This document shows, piece after piece, positions 17,529-26,903 of a DNA stretch of 41,424 nucleotides. Location: positions 1 to 41,424 of the forward strand of contig CAZCCC010000009.1 in NCBI GenBank assembly GCA_964497245.1, read 5' to 3'. Source of the DNA: CAZCCC01 sp964497245. Its GTDB lineage: Bacteria; Patescibacteriota; Patescibacteriia; Buchananbacterales; UBA6539. The position numbers and the translations under genes are program-made. Each line of letters opens with the position of its first letter. Within the stretch, counting starts at the first letter, position 1. The notes under the pieces were generated by a model. That model saw only the letters and a list, made by a program, of their open reading frames with translations, ran no database searches and was not told where the DNA came from.

Positions 17529-19606
17529 TGAGAAAAGAAAAATTCTTAATAATTTTTAATCTAGCTATTCTTTTGGTTTTGTTCTCAGCAATGAGAATAT
17601 TTTTAATTTTTTCCAAAAATTTTTATTCTTATATAGAAAATAATCTCCTTTTAATTCTATTTAGGGGTTTACTGGAAGATTTTTTAGTTATATCGTTGCT
17701 GGGAATTATCTTATTGGGTTGGACTTTTTTTCTTAAAAAAAATAATTCTAACTTATTTATTTTCAGATTAGGCTTGATTGTTTTCTTTACTGTAGAAATT
17801 TTATTGCTTTTCATTTGTTTTGTAAATGCGGTTTATTTTTCATTGGCCGGATCCCATCTTCATTACAGCTATTTTAGTTTTGCTTTTTATGTCACTAGTT
17901 TTTCCAGTTCAATTTGGAGTTTTTTTACCGCTTATAATATAATTTTGCTTGCTTTTTTGTTAATTCCCTTTGTTTATTTAAGTTATTTTATAATAAAAAA
18001 AATTAGATTTTCTTTTTTGCCAACATTTAGGTTGCGTTATTGTCTGTTGGCATTCTTTATTTTAGTATCACTGATTCTTTCTTATTTTCTGCCAAAATTA
18101 TTTTTTCAAGATCACTTTGCTGATGATCTAAGTAAGAATTTTTTATATTACCTTACCGTCAATTCAGACAAGAGTTATTGTCATCGGGCCGACATAACAA
18201 GCTTAGTGGATAAAATTGAAGTAGGCGATTTAGAGATTGAATACATTCGTTTTAATAAAATGCCTGACTATGAATTTTTTGATGAAGATTATCCTTTGGC
18301 TAAAGCTCCAAAAAAGGATTTATGTTTATTGGGGTTGTTTAGAAAGGAAGAATGTCAAGAGTATTTAGACGAAAAAGGAGATCTTTTGGTGGAAATTTTA
18401 GATTATAATTTTAATAAAGAAAAAATTCAGCCGAATGTGATATTAATTTTTTTAGAATCATTCGGTGCTAAATATTTGTCACCAGAGATAACTCCATTTT
18501 TTTATCGCTTAGCATCTGAGAATTTGAGTTTTTCCAATTTTTACAGTAATGGAACTGATACCACTCGGTCAATAATAAGTTCACTTTGTTCAATTCTGCC
18601 CCAGACAGGGCCGCCTGAAATAAACACCGCCATTAATTTGGAATTGCTTTGTCTCCCGCAAATCCTTAAAAGTTTTGGTTATCATAACGTTGAAATGCAG
18701 TCCGGAGATTTGGATTTTTTGGACAAGAGACCTTTTTTTAGGAAAATCGGTTTTGATGAAATTTTAGGACAGCATGAACTTAAGGATGGAAAATCCGACT
18801 GGGAGTGGGGAATTTCTGACAAAAATTTATACAAAAAAGTAACGGAAAAAATTGAAAGTGTTGCAGACGGTCCTGTGTTTTTAACTTTATACACTTTAGC
18901 AATTCATCATCCTTTCAATCTTCCTTCAGACGGAAATAAAATGATTTATCCCCATGATACTTTTCCTAATAAAATAAAAAATCTCCTTTATTACACCGAC
19001 GAATCGCTAAATGAATTTTTTAGCCAAAACAAAGATAAAGAATGGTTTAAAAATTCAATCATTCTAATAACCGCTGATCACGGGCAACCTCTTGGAGAAA
19101 GACCTTTTAATTATATGAATTTCGTAAATTTGTATGAAGAAAACATCTGGGTACCTTTGGTTATAATTGACAATCAAAAAAAAATTTTTTCAGGGAAAAG
19201 AGATATAGTTTCGAGCCATTTGGATATAGCACCAACAATTTTAGATCTTTTGGGAATAAAGGTTATGAACCATTTTCAAGGCAAAAGCCTTATTGACGAA
19301 AATTTAGATTACCATCAATCTTTTATGTATTCAACTAATCCCTATTTAGGATGCATGTCGGCTCTTAGAAAAGGTGATTATAAATTAATTAAACAATTTT
19401 ATAGAGAAGGTGACTTATTTTTTAATTTATCCTCTGATAGAGATGAAAAAAATAATTTAGTGTCTAAAGAATCAGAGAATTTTTTTAGCATTAAAAAACT
19501 TGTTGATAAAATTTATTTTTATCAATATTATTTTTATAGGAGGAATAAATTTTGGTCAGAGCATCTTCAAAATTTATTTACAGAGTCTTTAGAATTAAAA
19601 AAATAA
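17528..19606 (+). CDS. LtaS/sulfatase-like membrane phosphotransferase
   Basis: 692 residues: five N-terminal helices (to about 190), then an extracytoplasmic alkaline-phosphatase-superfamily domain. Metal and catalytic residues are visible: Glu310 in I-F-L-E-S-F-G, the threonine nucleophile region N-G-T343-D-T-T, H460-H-P, and T-A-D517-H518-G-Q. This is the layout of lipoteichoic acid synthase and phosphoethanolamine transferases, which move glycerol-phosphate or ethanolamine-phosphate onto surface glycans or lipids. A cysteine pair near 266-276 is unusual. It overlaps the STT3-like gene by one base, placing it in the same surface glycan pathway. The substrate cannot be read from the sequence. 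Confidence 0.85.
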   Translation: MRKEKFLIIFNLAILLVLFSAMRIFLIFSKNFYSYIENNLLLILFRGLLEDFLVISLLGIILLGWTFFLKKNNSNLFIFRLGLIVFFTVEILLLFICFVNAVYFSLAGSHLHYSYFSFAFYVTSFSSSIWSFFTAYNIILLAFLLIPFVYLSYFIIKKIRFSFLPTFRLRYCLLAFFILVSLILSYFLPKLFFQDHFADDLSKNFLYYLTVNSDKSYCHRADITSLVDKIEVGDLEIEYIRFNKMPDYEFFDEDYPLAKAPKKDLCLLGLFRKEECQEYLDEKGDLLVEILDYNFNKEKIQPNVILIFLESFGAKYLSPEITPFFYRLASENLSFSNFYSNGTDTTRSIISSLCSILPQTGPPEINTAINLELLCLPQILKSFGYHNVEMQSGDLDFLDKRPFFRKIGFDEILGQHELKDGKSDWEWGISDKNLYKKVTEKIESVADGPVFLTLYTLAIHHPFNLPSDGNKMIYPHDTFPNKIKNLLYYTDESLNEFFSQNKDKEWFKNSIILITADHGQPLGERPFNYMNFVNLYEENIWVPLVIIDNQKKIFSGKRDIVSSHLDIAPTILDLLGIKVMNHFQGKSLIDENLDYHQSFMYSTNPYLGCMSALRKGDYKLIKQFYREGDLFFNLSSDRDEKNNLVSKESENFFSIKKLVDKIYFYQYYFYRRNKFWSEHLQNLFTESLELKK

Positions 19607-19609
19607 GGT

Positions 19610-20362
19610 ATGAAAATTTTAATAGTTATTCCGGTCTATAATGAAGAGGTCATTTTAGAAAAAAGTACTGTGAAGCTTTTTGATTTTTGCCAAAAAAATT
19701 TGTCAGACAACTGGAAAATAATAATTGCTGATAATAATTCAAAAGACAAAACGGCTCAAATTGCATTGGGTTTGGTTAAAAAATTTTCTAGTTTAGAATA
19801 TTTGTTCATAAGTGAAAAAGGCAAAGGGATAGCTATAAAGCAAGCATGGCAAAGTCAAGAGGCCGACATTTATTGTTTTATGGATGCGGATTTAGCAACA
19901 GATTTATCGTCTTTTCCGCTTTTGATTTCCAAAATTAAAAAAGGCAGTGATTTGGTAATTGGTTCACGTTTTCATCATGATTCCAAAGTAAAGCGCCTTT
20001 TTTTACGGAGATTTTTTTCATCTGGTTACTTTTTAATGGCAAAACTTTTAGTCGGCACCAAAATAAAAGATCTTCCTTGTGGGTTTAAAGCTATTAATGC
20101 TAAAATTAAGGAAAATATTCTGCCTTTAGTTAAAAATAAAAAATGGTTTTTTGATTCAGAGTTAACTATTTTAGCCGAGAAGAGTAATTATAAAATAAAA
20201 GAAATTCCGGTGGTTTGGCAAGATTTTAGAGAAGGGGAAGACAAAACCAGGGTAAGCCCGTTTTCTTTAAGTCTGGTTTATATTAAAGAGCTTTTATCGC
20301 TTAGGAAAAGATTAAAAAAATATTATGGAGAAAATAATAATAGTCGTTCCAACCTACAATGA
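19610..20362 (+). CDS. GT2 glycosyltransferase, dolichyl/polyprenyl-phosphate glucose synthase-like
   Basis: 250-residue cytoplasmic-face GT-A enzyme of the DPM1/DPG-synthase type, making a polyprenyl-phosphate-linked hexose. I-P-V-Y-N-E-E is at 7-13, A-D-N-N-S-K-D near 41, the metal-binding M-D-A-D-L-A-T-D near 92 and V-I-G-S-R-F near 119, then the D-L-P-C-G-F-K motif. There are no C-terminal membrane helices, so it relies on the neighbouring GT-C proteins as users of its product. AGG sits just before the ATG. Its last 38 bases overlap the next gene in another frame, and its TGA stop shows that TGA terminates here. Confidence 0.88.
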   Translation: MKILIVIPVYNEEVILEKSTVKLFDFCQKNLSDNWKIIIADNNSKDKTAQIALGLVKKFSSLEYLFISEKGKGIAIKQAWQSQEADIYCFMDADLATDLSSFPLLISKIKKGSDLVIGSRFHHDSKVKRLFLRRFFSSGYFLMAKLLVGTKIKDLPCGFKAINAKIKENILPLVKNKKWFFDSELTILAEKSNYKIKEIPVVWQDFREGEDKTRVSPFSLSLVYIKELLSLRKRLKKYYGENNNSRSNLQ

Positions 20363-21032
20363 AAAAGAAAATATTCCAATCCTTTTAAGTCAGATTTTTA
20401 ATTTAAAGATTGAGAATCTTAATGTTTTGGTAGTTGATGACAATTCTCCTGACGGCACCGGAGAATTGGTTGAAGAATTAAAAGGAGAATATCCTTGTTT
20501 GGATATTTTGCATCGTACAGAAAAGTCCGGGCTTGGGAGAGCCTATATTGCGGGATTTAAGGAAGCTTTGAATAGACAGGCAGTCTATATTTTTGAAATG
20601 GATGCCGATTTGTCCCATGACCCCAAATATATTCCTGTTTTTTTGGAAAAAATTAAAAATTGTGATCTAGTTTTAGGTTCTCGTTATATTAAAGGCGGTG
20701 GCGTAAGCAACTGGAATTTGGCCCGCCGCCTAGTAAGCCGTTTTGGAAATATTTATGCTCAGCTGATTCTCAATATTTCTTATCGGGATTTAACCGGCGG
20801 TTTTAAGTGCTATCACAGAAAGGTTTTGGAAAATATCGGGCTGGACAGTTTAAGTTCAGTCGGATATAATTTTCAAATTGAAACAACATACAAAGCTCAT
20901 AAGAAGGGATACAAAATAGAAGAAATCCCGATTATTTTCAGTGAACGCTTTGAAGGTAAATCCAAATTCAATTTGAAAATTATACTAGAAAGTTTTTGGA
21001 AAGTTTTACTTATACGTTTTAAAAATGATTGA
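20325..21032 (+). CDS. GT2 glycosyltransferase, polyprenol monophosphomannose synthase-like
   Basis: 235-residue enzyme close to DPM1 (dolichol/polyprenol-phosphate mannose synthase). V-P-T-Y-N-E-K-E-N is at the N-terminus, V-D-D-N-S-P-D-G-T near 37-45, M-D-A-D-L-S-H-D-P near 88-96, V-L-G-S-R-Y, and D-L-T-G-G-F-K-C-Y, followed by F-S-E-R-F-E-G-K-S-K, all standard for DPM1. Sugar transfer is from GDP-mannose (or another NDP-hexose) to a lipid phosphate. It overlaps the preceding GT2 by 38 bases and the next gene by 8, a tightly coupled trio. Confidence 0.9.
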   Translation: MEKIIIVVPTYNEKENIPILLSQIFNLKIENLNVLVVDDNSPDGTGELVEELKGEYPCLDILHRTEKSGLGRAYIAGFKEALNRQAVYIFEMDADLSHDPKYIPVFLEKIKNCDLVLGSRYIKGGGVSNWNLARRLVSRFGNIYAQLILNISYRDLTGGFKCYHRKVLENIGLDSLSSVGYNFQIETTYKAHKKGYKIEEIPIIFSERFEGKSKFNLKIILESFWKVLLIRFKND

Positions 21033-22698
21033 GCATTTTAAAAAAATTTCAAAGAAAGAATGGTTGTTTGTATTTTTTGTTTCCTTTATAATAATTTTTT
21101 TTACAACTTTACCGCTTGGCTATGGTGTAATTGTTGGGCCAGAAAATAAGGATTTTACGGGAATTCATTTCGCGGTCCCAAATGATTGGTTTGTTTATTA
21201 TTCGTACATGGAACAAGTTAGGCAAGATAATTTTTTATTTGATAATTTGTATACACATGAAGAAAGCTTGGCAAGTCTGAATATTTTTTGGCTTTTGGTT
21301 GGGCTTTTTGCAAAATTTTTTAATCTTTCAAACATCCTAGCGTTCAATTTAGTTAGGATTTTTTTAATCTCCATTTTACTAATTGTTGCATATTTTTTTA
21401 TAAGCTATTTATTTGAAGATAGAAAAAAAAGAAAAATTTCATTGATTTTACTTTCTTTTTCATCAGGTCTCGGTTTTTTTTTGTTAGGAAGAATAATTAA
21501 ATATCCTCATAATTTTGAAAATGGACAGTTCAACTATCCGATGGATATTTGGGTTCCGGAAAGCAATACATTTTTAACTTTGCTTTATTCCCCTCATTTT
21601 ATATTAGCATTAATTTTAATACTTTTAATTTTTCTTTTTACATTATTTTTTTCAGAAAACAATAGATTTTACTATAGTTTTTTAGCCGGGATTTGTGCTT
21701 TCTTTTTATTTTTATTTCATCCATTTCATGTCCTAACGATTTTTTTAGTTATTTTTTTGTATCTAGCCGCTTTGTTGTTTTTTGAAAAAAAGTTTATTTG
21801 GCCTTTTTTTTGGCATTATGCAATTTTGTGCATATTTTCTTTACCTCCGATTTTGTATTATTTATATCTTATGAAAGCCGATTGGGTGATGGGAGTAAAG
21901 GCAATGCAAAACAATTGCTTTACAACTCCTTTTTGGATTACTTTATTCAGTTATGGTTTGCTTTTGTTTTTTTCCTTTTTGGGTTTTTATTTTTTGATAA
22001 AGAAAAAATATTTTAATCATGTCGAAAAAAGAAAAAAATTCACCTTTATATTAATTTGGGCTTTGAGCCAGTTTTTAATTATTTATTTTCCGGTTAATTT
22101 CCAGCGCCGAATGTCAGCCGGATTACATTTTCCTCTTGTTATCTTGACAACAATTGGTTTATTTGGAATTTATTATATAATTAAAGATAAAAAAAATAAA
22201 TTAACAGTAATTGCGTATAACCAAAGATATTTACTATTGTTTATTTTGCTGGTTTTTTTTATGGCATCAAATATTTTTAGTATTTCTGTTGATTTATTTA
22301 TTTATTTTAATAAAGACGAAAATTCTTATGCGTATATTGATAATGATGTCGTTGATGCAGCAAGATGGTTGAAATTGACCCCTTTTGGCAGTATAATTTT
22401 TAATTCGGCAAACAGTATCATTAATATTATACCGGCATATTCAGGCAGGAAAGTTTATGTTGGTCATGGCGTTGAGACACCTTTTTTTTCAATAAAACAA
22501 CAAGAAGTTGATTGGTTTTTTTTAAAAAATAGAAGTGAAGAAATAGAAAGTGCTTTTTTAAAAAAAAGAAATATTAATTATATTTTTTACAGCAATTTAG
22601 AAAAAAAAATAGGTAAATATAATCCGGATAATAAAAGTTACTTAAAAAAAGTTTATTCAAATAAAAAAGTCAATATTTATTTATTTCAGCCTTTATAA
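21025..22698 (+). CDS. Multi-spanning membrane protein, GT-C-like, paralogue 1
   Basis: 557 residues, about 11-12 membrane helices and a short soluble tail. I do not recognise a named family. The first outside loop has P-N-D-W-F-V-Y-Y-S-Y-M-E-Q-V, where GT-C enzymes hold their catalytic acid, and the tail (about 440-557) resembles the small terminal domain of STT3-like proteins, with A-A-R-W-L-K and a Y-S-G-R-K-V-Y-V-G-H motif. It is clearly paralogous to the next gene: shared K-E-W start, Y-S-Y loop, N-L-x-T-x-E, and F-S-S-G-L-G-F after helix 3. Probably a lipid-linked-sugar user, by position behind two polyprenyl-phosphate sugar synthases. Confidence 0.72.
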   Translation: MIEHFKKISKKEWLFVFFVSFIIIFFTTLPLGYGVIVGPENKDFTGIHFAVPNDWFVYYSYMEQVRQDNFLFDNLYTHEESLASLNIFWLLVGLFAKFFNLSNILAFNLVRIFLISILLIVAYFFISYLFEDRKKRKISLILLSFSSGLGFFLLGRIIKYPHNFENGQFNYPMDIWVPESNTFLTLLYSPHFILALILILLIFLFTLFFSENNRFYYSFLAGICAFFLFLFHPFHVLTIFLVIFLYLAALLFFEKKFIWPFFWHYAILCIFSLPPILYYLYLMKADWVMGVKAMQNNCFTTPFWITLFSYGLLLFFSFLGFYFLIKKKYFNHVEKRKKFTFILIWALSQFLIIYFPVNFQRRMSAGLHFPLVILTTIGLFGIYYIIKDKKNKLTVIAYNQRYLLLFILLVFFMASNIFSISVDLFIYFNKDENSYAYIDNDVVDAARWLKLTPFGSIIFNSANSIINIIPAYSGRKVYVGHGVETPFFSIKQQEVDWFFLKNRSEEIESAFLKKRNINYIFYSNLEKKIGKYNPDNKSYLKKVYSNKKVNIYLFQPL

Positions 22699-22713
22699 TA
22701 ATTTGGTTTATTA

Positions 22714-24381
22714 ATGAAAAATTTATTTAATTCAATATCGAAAAGAGAATGGTATTTTTTGGCTGTTTTTTGTTTGACAATAATTTTATTGACCAGCATC
22801 CCTTATTTGATTGGAATTCTTTCCGCCAAGGAAGGTTTTGTCTATAATGGTTTGCGTGCTTTAAGTCCGGGTGATTTTCCGGTATATTATTCTTATATTG
22901 ACCAGGTTAAAAATGGTGAATTTTTTGTAAAAAATCTTTTTACCGGTGAACATCAAGATGTTGGCACTTTTAATGTTTGGTGGACTTGGGTTGGATTAAT
23001 GGCTCGTTTTTTTAATTTACCGTCAGCTTTAGCCTTTCATTTGAGCCGTATTTTAACAATACCTTTCTTTGTTGTCATTAGCTATCTTTTCATCAGCTAT
23101 TTTTTTATTGAAAAGATTAAAAGGATAATTGCTTGGATTTTTTTATTTTTTTCAAGCGGACTAGGGTTTTATTTTATTCCTGTTTTTGAAAGTATTGAAT
23201 TTAGCGAAGCTGATCGTTATTGGTGGCCGATTGATTTATGGCTAACTGAAGCAACTACTTTTAATGTAATAAGCCAAACTTCTCATTTTATTGCATCTAT
23301 AAGCCTGATCCTTTTAATTTTCTTATTAACTCTTTTGTCTTTTGAAAAAAAAATTTTCAGCTACGCGCTTGCAAGCGGGTTTTTAGCGCTGTTTTATTTT
23401 AATTTTCACCCCTATTATTTTCCGGTTATTTTTGGTGTTTTTGGCCTTTATTTATTTTGGCTGATGATTAAAAAAAATAAATTTTTATGGCACGAATCAT
23501 ATTATTTGGTATTTGTATTTTTATTGTCTTTTCCATCGGTAATTTATCATTTTTGGCTGATAAAATTCAGCCCGGTAATAGGTCAAAGAGCGCTGCAGAA
23601 TGTCACTACCATATCGCCGTTTATTTTTGTATTAATTGGTTATGGATTCTTGTGGCTGGGTCTGATTTTTGGTTTGTTTTTTATTTTTAAACAAAAAAAA
23701 TTAAATAGTCGTTTTGTCTTTTTATTATGCTGGTTAATTGTAAATTTGTGTTTAATCTACTCGCCTTTTCCTTTTAATAGCCGTTATACTCAGGGTTTGC
23801 ATATTATTTTGGTTATTTTTACCGTTGAGGGGTTGTTTGGCATTTGGTTTTACCTAAAATCAAAAATCAATCCGGATATTTTTGATTTTTGGATAAATAA
23901 CAAAGCTTTAATGCTGATGCTTTTTGTGGTCCTTTTTATGCCCTCAGTTATTTTTAATTATTTTCGCGATTTTTTTATATTTATCAAAAAACCGACTGCC
24001 CAATCTGAACGCTTATTTTTTTTCTCAAATGATTTGATGGAGTCTTTTCAATGGCTCAGGCAAAAGCCTTCGGGCAAGGTTGTTTTGGCATCAGATATTC
24101 CTTCAAAGTTTATTCCGGGATTTTCCGGCAAGACGGTGTATTTTGCCCATCCTCACGAAACTATTTATTTTCATTCCAAAGCAGTTTGGGTATTTTGGTT
24201 TTTTAGCGACAATGGGAATAGTAGTGCAAAAAAACGCTTTTTAAGCGAGCAGGGAATTGATTATATTTTATTTAGCGACTACGAGAAAGAGATAGGTAAT
24301 TTTGATTTAGCCGCTGAGGATTATTTGGAATTGGTTTTTGATTCGCCTAATTCAAAGATATATCAAGTAATTAAGGATTAA
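22714..24381 (+). CDS. Multi-spanning membrane protein, GT-C-like, paralogue 2
   Basis: 555 residues with the same topology as the preceding protein and co-linear motifs: K-R-E-W start, P-G-D-F-P-V-Y-Y-S-Y-I-D-Q-V in the first loop, N-L-F-T-G-E-H, F-S-S-G-L-G-F-Y, and a tail with W-L-R-Q-K-P-S-G and F-S-G-K-T-V-Y-F-A-H. It lies 15 bases after its paralogue, so the pair arose by tandem duplication and then diverged widely. The function is unknown; a sugar or lipid-glycan transferase is inferred from loop layout and gene context. Its last 11 bases overlap the converging DUF2079 gene. Confidence 0.72.
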   Translation: MKNLFNSISKREWYFLAVFCLTIILLTSIPYLIGILSAKEGFVYNGLRALSPGDFPVYYSYIDQVKNGEFFVKNLFTGEHQDVGTFNVWWTWVGLMARFFNLPSALAFHLSRILTIPFFVVISYLFISYFFIEKIKRIIAWIFLFFSSGLGFYFIPVFESIEFSEADRYWWPIDLWLTEATTFNVISQTSHFIASISLILLIFLLTLLSFEKKIFSYALASGFLALFYFNFHPYYFPVIFGVFGLYLFWLMIKKNKFLWHESYYLVFVFLLSFPSVIYHFWLIKFSPVIGQRALQNVTTISPFIFVLIGYGFLWLGLIFGLFFIFKQKKLNSRFVFLLCWLIVNLCLIYSPFPFNSRYTQGLHIILVIFTVEGLFGIWFYLKSKINPDIFDFWINNKALMLMLFVVLFMPSVIFNYFRDFFIFIKKPTAQSERLFFFSNDLMESFQWLRQKPSGKVVLASDIPSKFIPGFSGKTVYFAHPHETIYFHSKAVWVFWFFSDNGNSSAKKRFLSEQGIDYILFSDYEKEIGNFDLAAEDYLELVFDSPNSKIYQVIKD

Positions 24382-26320
24382 TAAGGCTTATTTCTGGGCC
24401 AATTAGTTTTTGTTTATCTATTACTCCGTTTGTCCCGCGGATTTTATTAATTTCTATTCCACCTTCTTCTATTTTTATAAGTTGAATTTTTAAACCGGTG
24501 TTATCTTCCCGGATTTTTTTTTGGAAAACGGGCCAATAGCTTGTTTTGATTATACCTTCCAAGCCGGTTATGCCGTAAGTAAAAGGGTATATTTTTTTTT
24601 CATTATCCGTAATGAATTCAATTTGGTAAAGATCAAAAGATTTTTTTACATTCCAAAACATATCCAAGCCATTTTCTATTATATTAAAGCCTATAAGTGT
24701 TATTTCCGGCGAAATTATGGTGTTTAAAAAATTATCAATTTGAGGGTATTTATTATAAGATTCAATTAATTTAATTGATTTTTTTTGATTTTTTTGATAA
24801 AGGGCAAGATTGTCTTTAATTTGAATCAAGCCAAAATTTTCCAGCTTGTTTGGCCAGGCATTAAGGGCGATTTGAAATTGTTTTTTATAAAAGGAGTTGC
24901 TTTCATATTGAAGTTGATAAGATATAAAATCATTATAATCAAATAAAATATATTCAATATCAGAAGGCATTGGGTAGTCTTTTTTTAAAAATTGTTGTTT
25001 TTCCAAAAAAATATAGTTTAAAGAGTAAATGTTTGGCCGCGATGATAAATTGGCAAGTATGCCATAACTTGCGGCAACCGAAGATTTCTTTGGAATTATG
25101 GATATAAAATCTTTTTTTATCTGAGATGAATCGTTTGACGCAAAGAATTGCTGGAAAAAACCCAAGGCAGGACCCAAAATAAAAAAAGAATAAAACATTG
25201 AAGCAATAACTATTAATAAAAGCAACTGCTTGTGTTTTTTAAAGAAGCAGACAATATTATTTTTTGATTCTTTTTCAATATAAATTTTTTGTAAAGAGAA
25301 AATAAAAGAAATGAATAATGCCGGTAGAAAAAGGCTGCAATAGTGAGTTTGAAGGAGTATGTATGATGCGCCCGATGTGGCAAGAGAAAATTGCAAAAAA
25401 ATCGGCAGAAGAAGCAAAAGATTTGTTGGCGATAGAATATTTAAAAAAGCAAATGGAATAAATAAAACAAAAATAAAAAAAATATTTTTTATACTAAATA
25501 GCTTTAACAATACAAGCCAAGGCTTCAAAAAAATATTTTTTAGTATTTCCAGCGGAGTAGCGCCAAGCCACGAGTAATAAATCAAAAATTTATAATTTCC
25601 TTGCGGTGCAAAAAAATTCACGATACTTAATGAAACAAAAAAATAAAAAATACTCAAAATAATCGGTAAAGTCAGCCATTTTGTTTTTCTTTTTTGAATA
25701 AAGGCAAGCGAACAAAACATAAGAACAACAAGTGCAATATCTTCCCTGGCAAGCATTGCCATTAAACAAAATATCAGGAATAAAATAAATTTTTCTTTTT
25801 GGTAAAAATAAAAAGCCCAGAATACAAAAAATGCGGCAAAAGGAAGGAAGCTGAATTCAAACAGGTTTATGTTATGGACAAAGGGATTTGCCAGCCAGGC
25901 AAAGGATAAAAATAGCGCCCAGCCGCCGTTTAATTTTTCTCCGGCAATTAAAAATATTGGCCAGGCGCAAAGAGCTAAAATAACAGTTTGAAAAATAAGT
26001 AAAGTTTGAGGTTCTTGGTAAAAGTAATATAAAGGTAGTAGCAAGAATAGAATTGGGCTGAAGTGGTCGCCTAAATAGCTTGGTGGATGAATACTTGATA
26101 CAAAAAAATCGCCATTGGCAGAGTTATAAAAAACCTGATTTATTATTGCCAGATCCATTGCGTTATATTGAAAGTTGTAGTATTTCCAAAGACTGAGAAA
26201 TGAAAAAATAAAAATATAGGAAAATATCAAAATGATTAAAAAAAGTTTGGGCTTACCAACGGCTGAATTGATAGCTGAGTTAAAATTTTGTTTTAAATTT
26301 TTTTTAAATTTATTAAACAT
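24371..26320 (-). CDS. DUF2079 family membrane protein
   Basis: 649-residue integral membrane protein with about 12 helices and a C-terminal soluble part of about 200 residues. The first loop after helix 1 has N-A-M-D-L-A-I-I-N-Q and G-D-H-F-S-P-I, which I recognise as hallmarks of DUF2079, a GT-C-related family of unknown activity. A second hallmark is A-R-E-D-I-A near residue 190. It probably acts on lipid-linked sugars or a surface polymer. It converges on the glycosylation operon and shares 11 coding bases with it. Its start lies directly after the terminator of the first pilin-like gene, so it needs read-through or a promoter I cannot see. Confidence 0.82.
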   Translation of the reverse strand: MFNKFKKNLKQNFNSAINSAVGKPKLFLIILIFSYIFIFSFLSLWKYYNFQYNAMDLAIINQVFYNSANGDFFVSSIHPPSYLGDHFSPILFLLLPLYYFYQEPQTLLIFQTVILALCAWPIFLIAGEKLNGGWALFLSFAWLANPFVHNINLFEFSFLPFAAFFVFWAFYFYQKEKFILFLIFCLMAMLAREDIALVVLMFCSLAFIQKRKTKWLTLPIILSIFYFFVSLSIVNFFAPQGNYKFLIYYSWLGATPLEILKNIFLKPWLVLLKLFSIKNIFFIFVLFIPFAFLNILSPTNLLLLLPIFLQFSLATSGASYILLQTHYCSLFLPALFISFIFSLQKIYIEKESKNNIVCFFKKHKQLLLLIVIASMFYSFFILGPALGFFQQFFASNDSSQIKKDFISIIPKKSSVAASYGILANLSSRPNIYSLNYIFLEKQQFLKKDYPMPSDIEYILFDYNDFISYQLQYESNSFYKKQFQIALNAWPNKLENFGLIQIKDNLALYQKNQKKSIKLIESYNKYPQIDNFLNTIISPEITLIGFNIIENGLDMFWNVKKSFDLYQIEFITDNEKKIYPFTYGITGLEGIIKTSYWPVFQKKIREDNTGLKIQLIKIEEGGIEINKIRGTNGVIDKQKLIGPEISLINP

Positions 26321-26330
26321 TATTATTTAC

Positions 26331-26364
26331 AAAAAAACGCCTTTGTTGTCCGAGGCGTTTTTTT
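26331..26364 (-). terminator. Intrinsic terminator after pilin-like gene 1
   Basis: Arms 26331-26342 (A-run plus acgcct) and 26353-26364 (aggcgt plus T-run) pair fully around a 10-base loop. It starts 8 bases beyond the stop of the pilin-like gene at 26372 and also ends in T on the minus strand. Confidence 0.85.
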
Positions 26365-26371
26365 AATTGAA

Positions 26372-26800
26372 TTATCTTAATCCGGATTTTGCCACCCCGG
26401 TTGCTATTAAAAGATTGCTGATTACAAAATAAGTGATAGCATAGGCAGCAAGGACAATTGCCGCCCCGATTACTGCGGCAACCATTGTTTTTTTAGCATT
26501 GCTGATTTTTTCTTCATTGCCGGCCGAAGTCATCCACATGAAACCAGCATAAAGAATTAGTATTAGAAAAATAATTCCCAAAAATCCCAAAATAATCCTA
26601 ATAACGTCGGCAATTGCTTTGGCAAAAGTTTTTTCATCAACTTTTGAGCCGGGCGAATAAATATCTTCAATCGGTTCAAGTTGCTGCTTGATATCCCGAT
26701 TAATGTTGGATTGGCCGTAGGTTGGCATGGGAATTAGGACAAAATAAAACAGGCTTGTAATTACTGCTAAGAGCATAAATTTTGAAAGGTTTTTTTTCAT
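26372..26800 (-). CDS. T4SS-pilin-like protein, paralogue 1
   Basis: 142 residues: signal peptide to about residue 29, a short polar region, a first helix (about 67-90), the loop motif F-M-W-M-T-S-A-G-N-E-E-K-I, and a second helix (about 105-130). This is the core of the small two-helix TrbC/VirB2-type pilins of Patescibacteria (the T4SS_pilin family), found in all ten array members. Unlike members 2-10 it is alone, separated by a plus-strand lipoprotein gene, with its own extended -10 upstream and its own terminator downstream. The fibre or pore it may form is unknown. Confidence 0.85.
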   Translation of the reverse strand: MKKNLSKFMLLAVITSLFYFVLIPMPTYGQSNINRDIKQQLEPIEDIYSPGSKVDEKTFAKAIADVIRIILGFLGIIFLILILYAGFMWMTSAGNEEKISNAKKTMVAAVIGAAIVLAAYAITYFVISNLLIATGVAKSGLR

Positions 26801-26829
26801 AATTTTTTAAAAAAGTTTAAGCTAAATAA

Positions 26830-26838
26830 ATTATAGCA
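26830..26838 (-). promoter_or_regulatory. Extended -10 promoter for pilin-like gene 1
   Basis: On the minus strand TGC immediately precedes a perfect TATAAT (26830-26835). The -35 region is only weakly A/T-rich, as is common for extended -10 promoters. The predicted leader is about 25 bases. Confidence 0.55.
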
Positions 26839-26861
26839 CACTTTTTAAAAAAAATTTATAC

Positions 26862-26890
26862 TTGACATAATTTATAAAATGTAGTAATAA
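26862..26890 (+). promoter_or_regulatory. Probable promoter of the G+C-rich lipoprotein gene
   Basis: A perfect TTGACA (26862-26867) is followed after 17 bases by TAATAA (26885-26890), a weak -10. TAATAT at 26892-26897 matches better but with a long spacer. It diverges from the promoter of pilin-like gene 1 only 24 bases away. Confidence 0.5.
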
Positions 26891-26903
26891 ATAATATTGG
26901 TTT

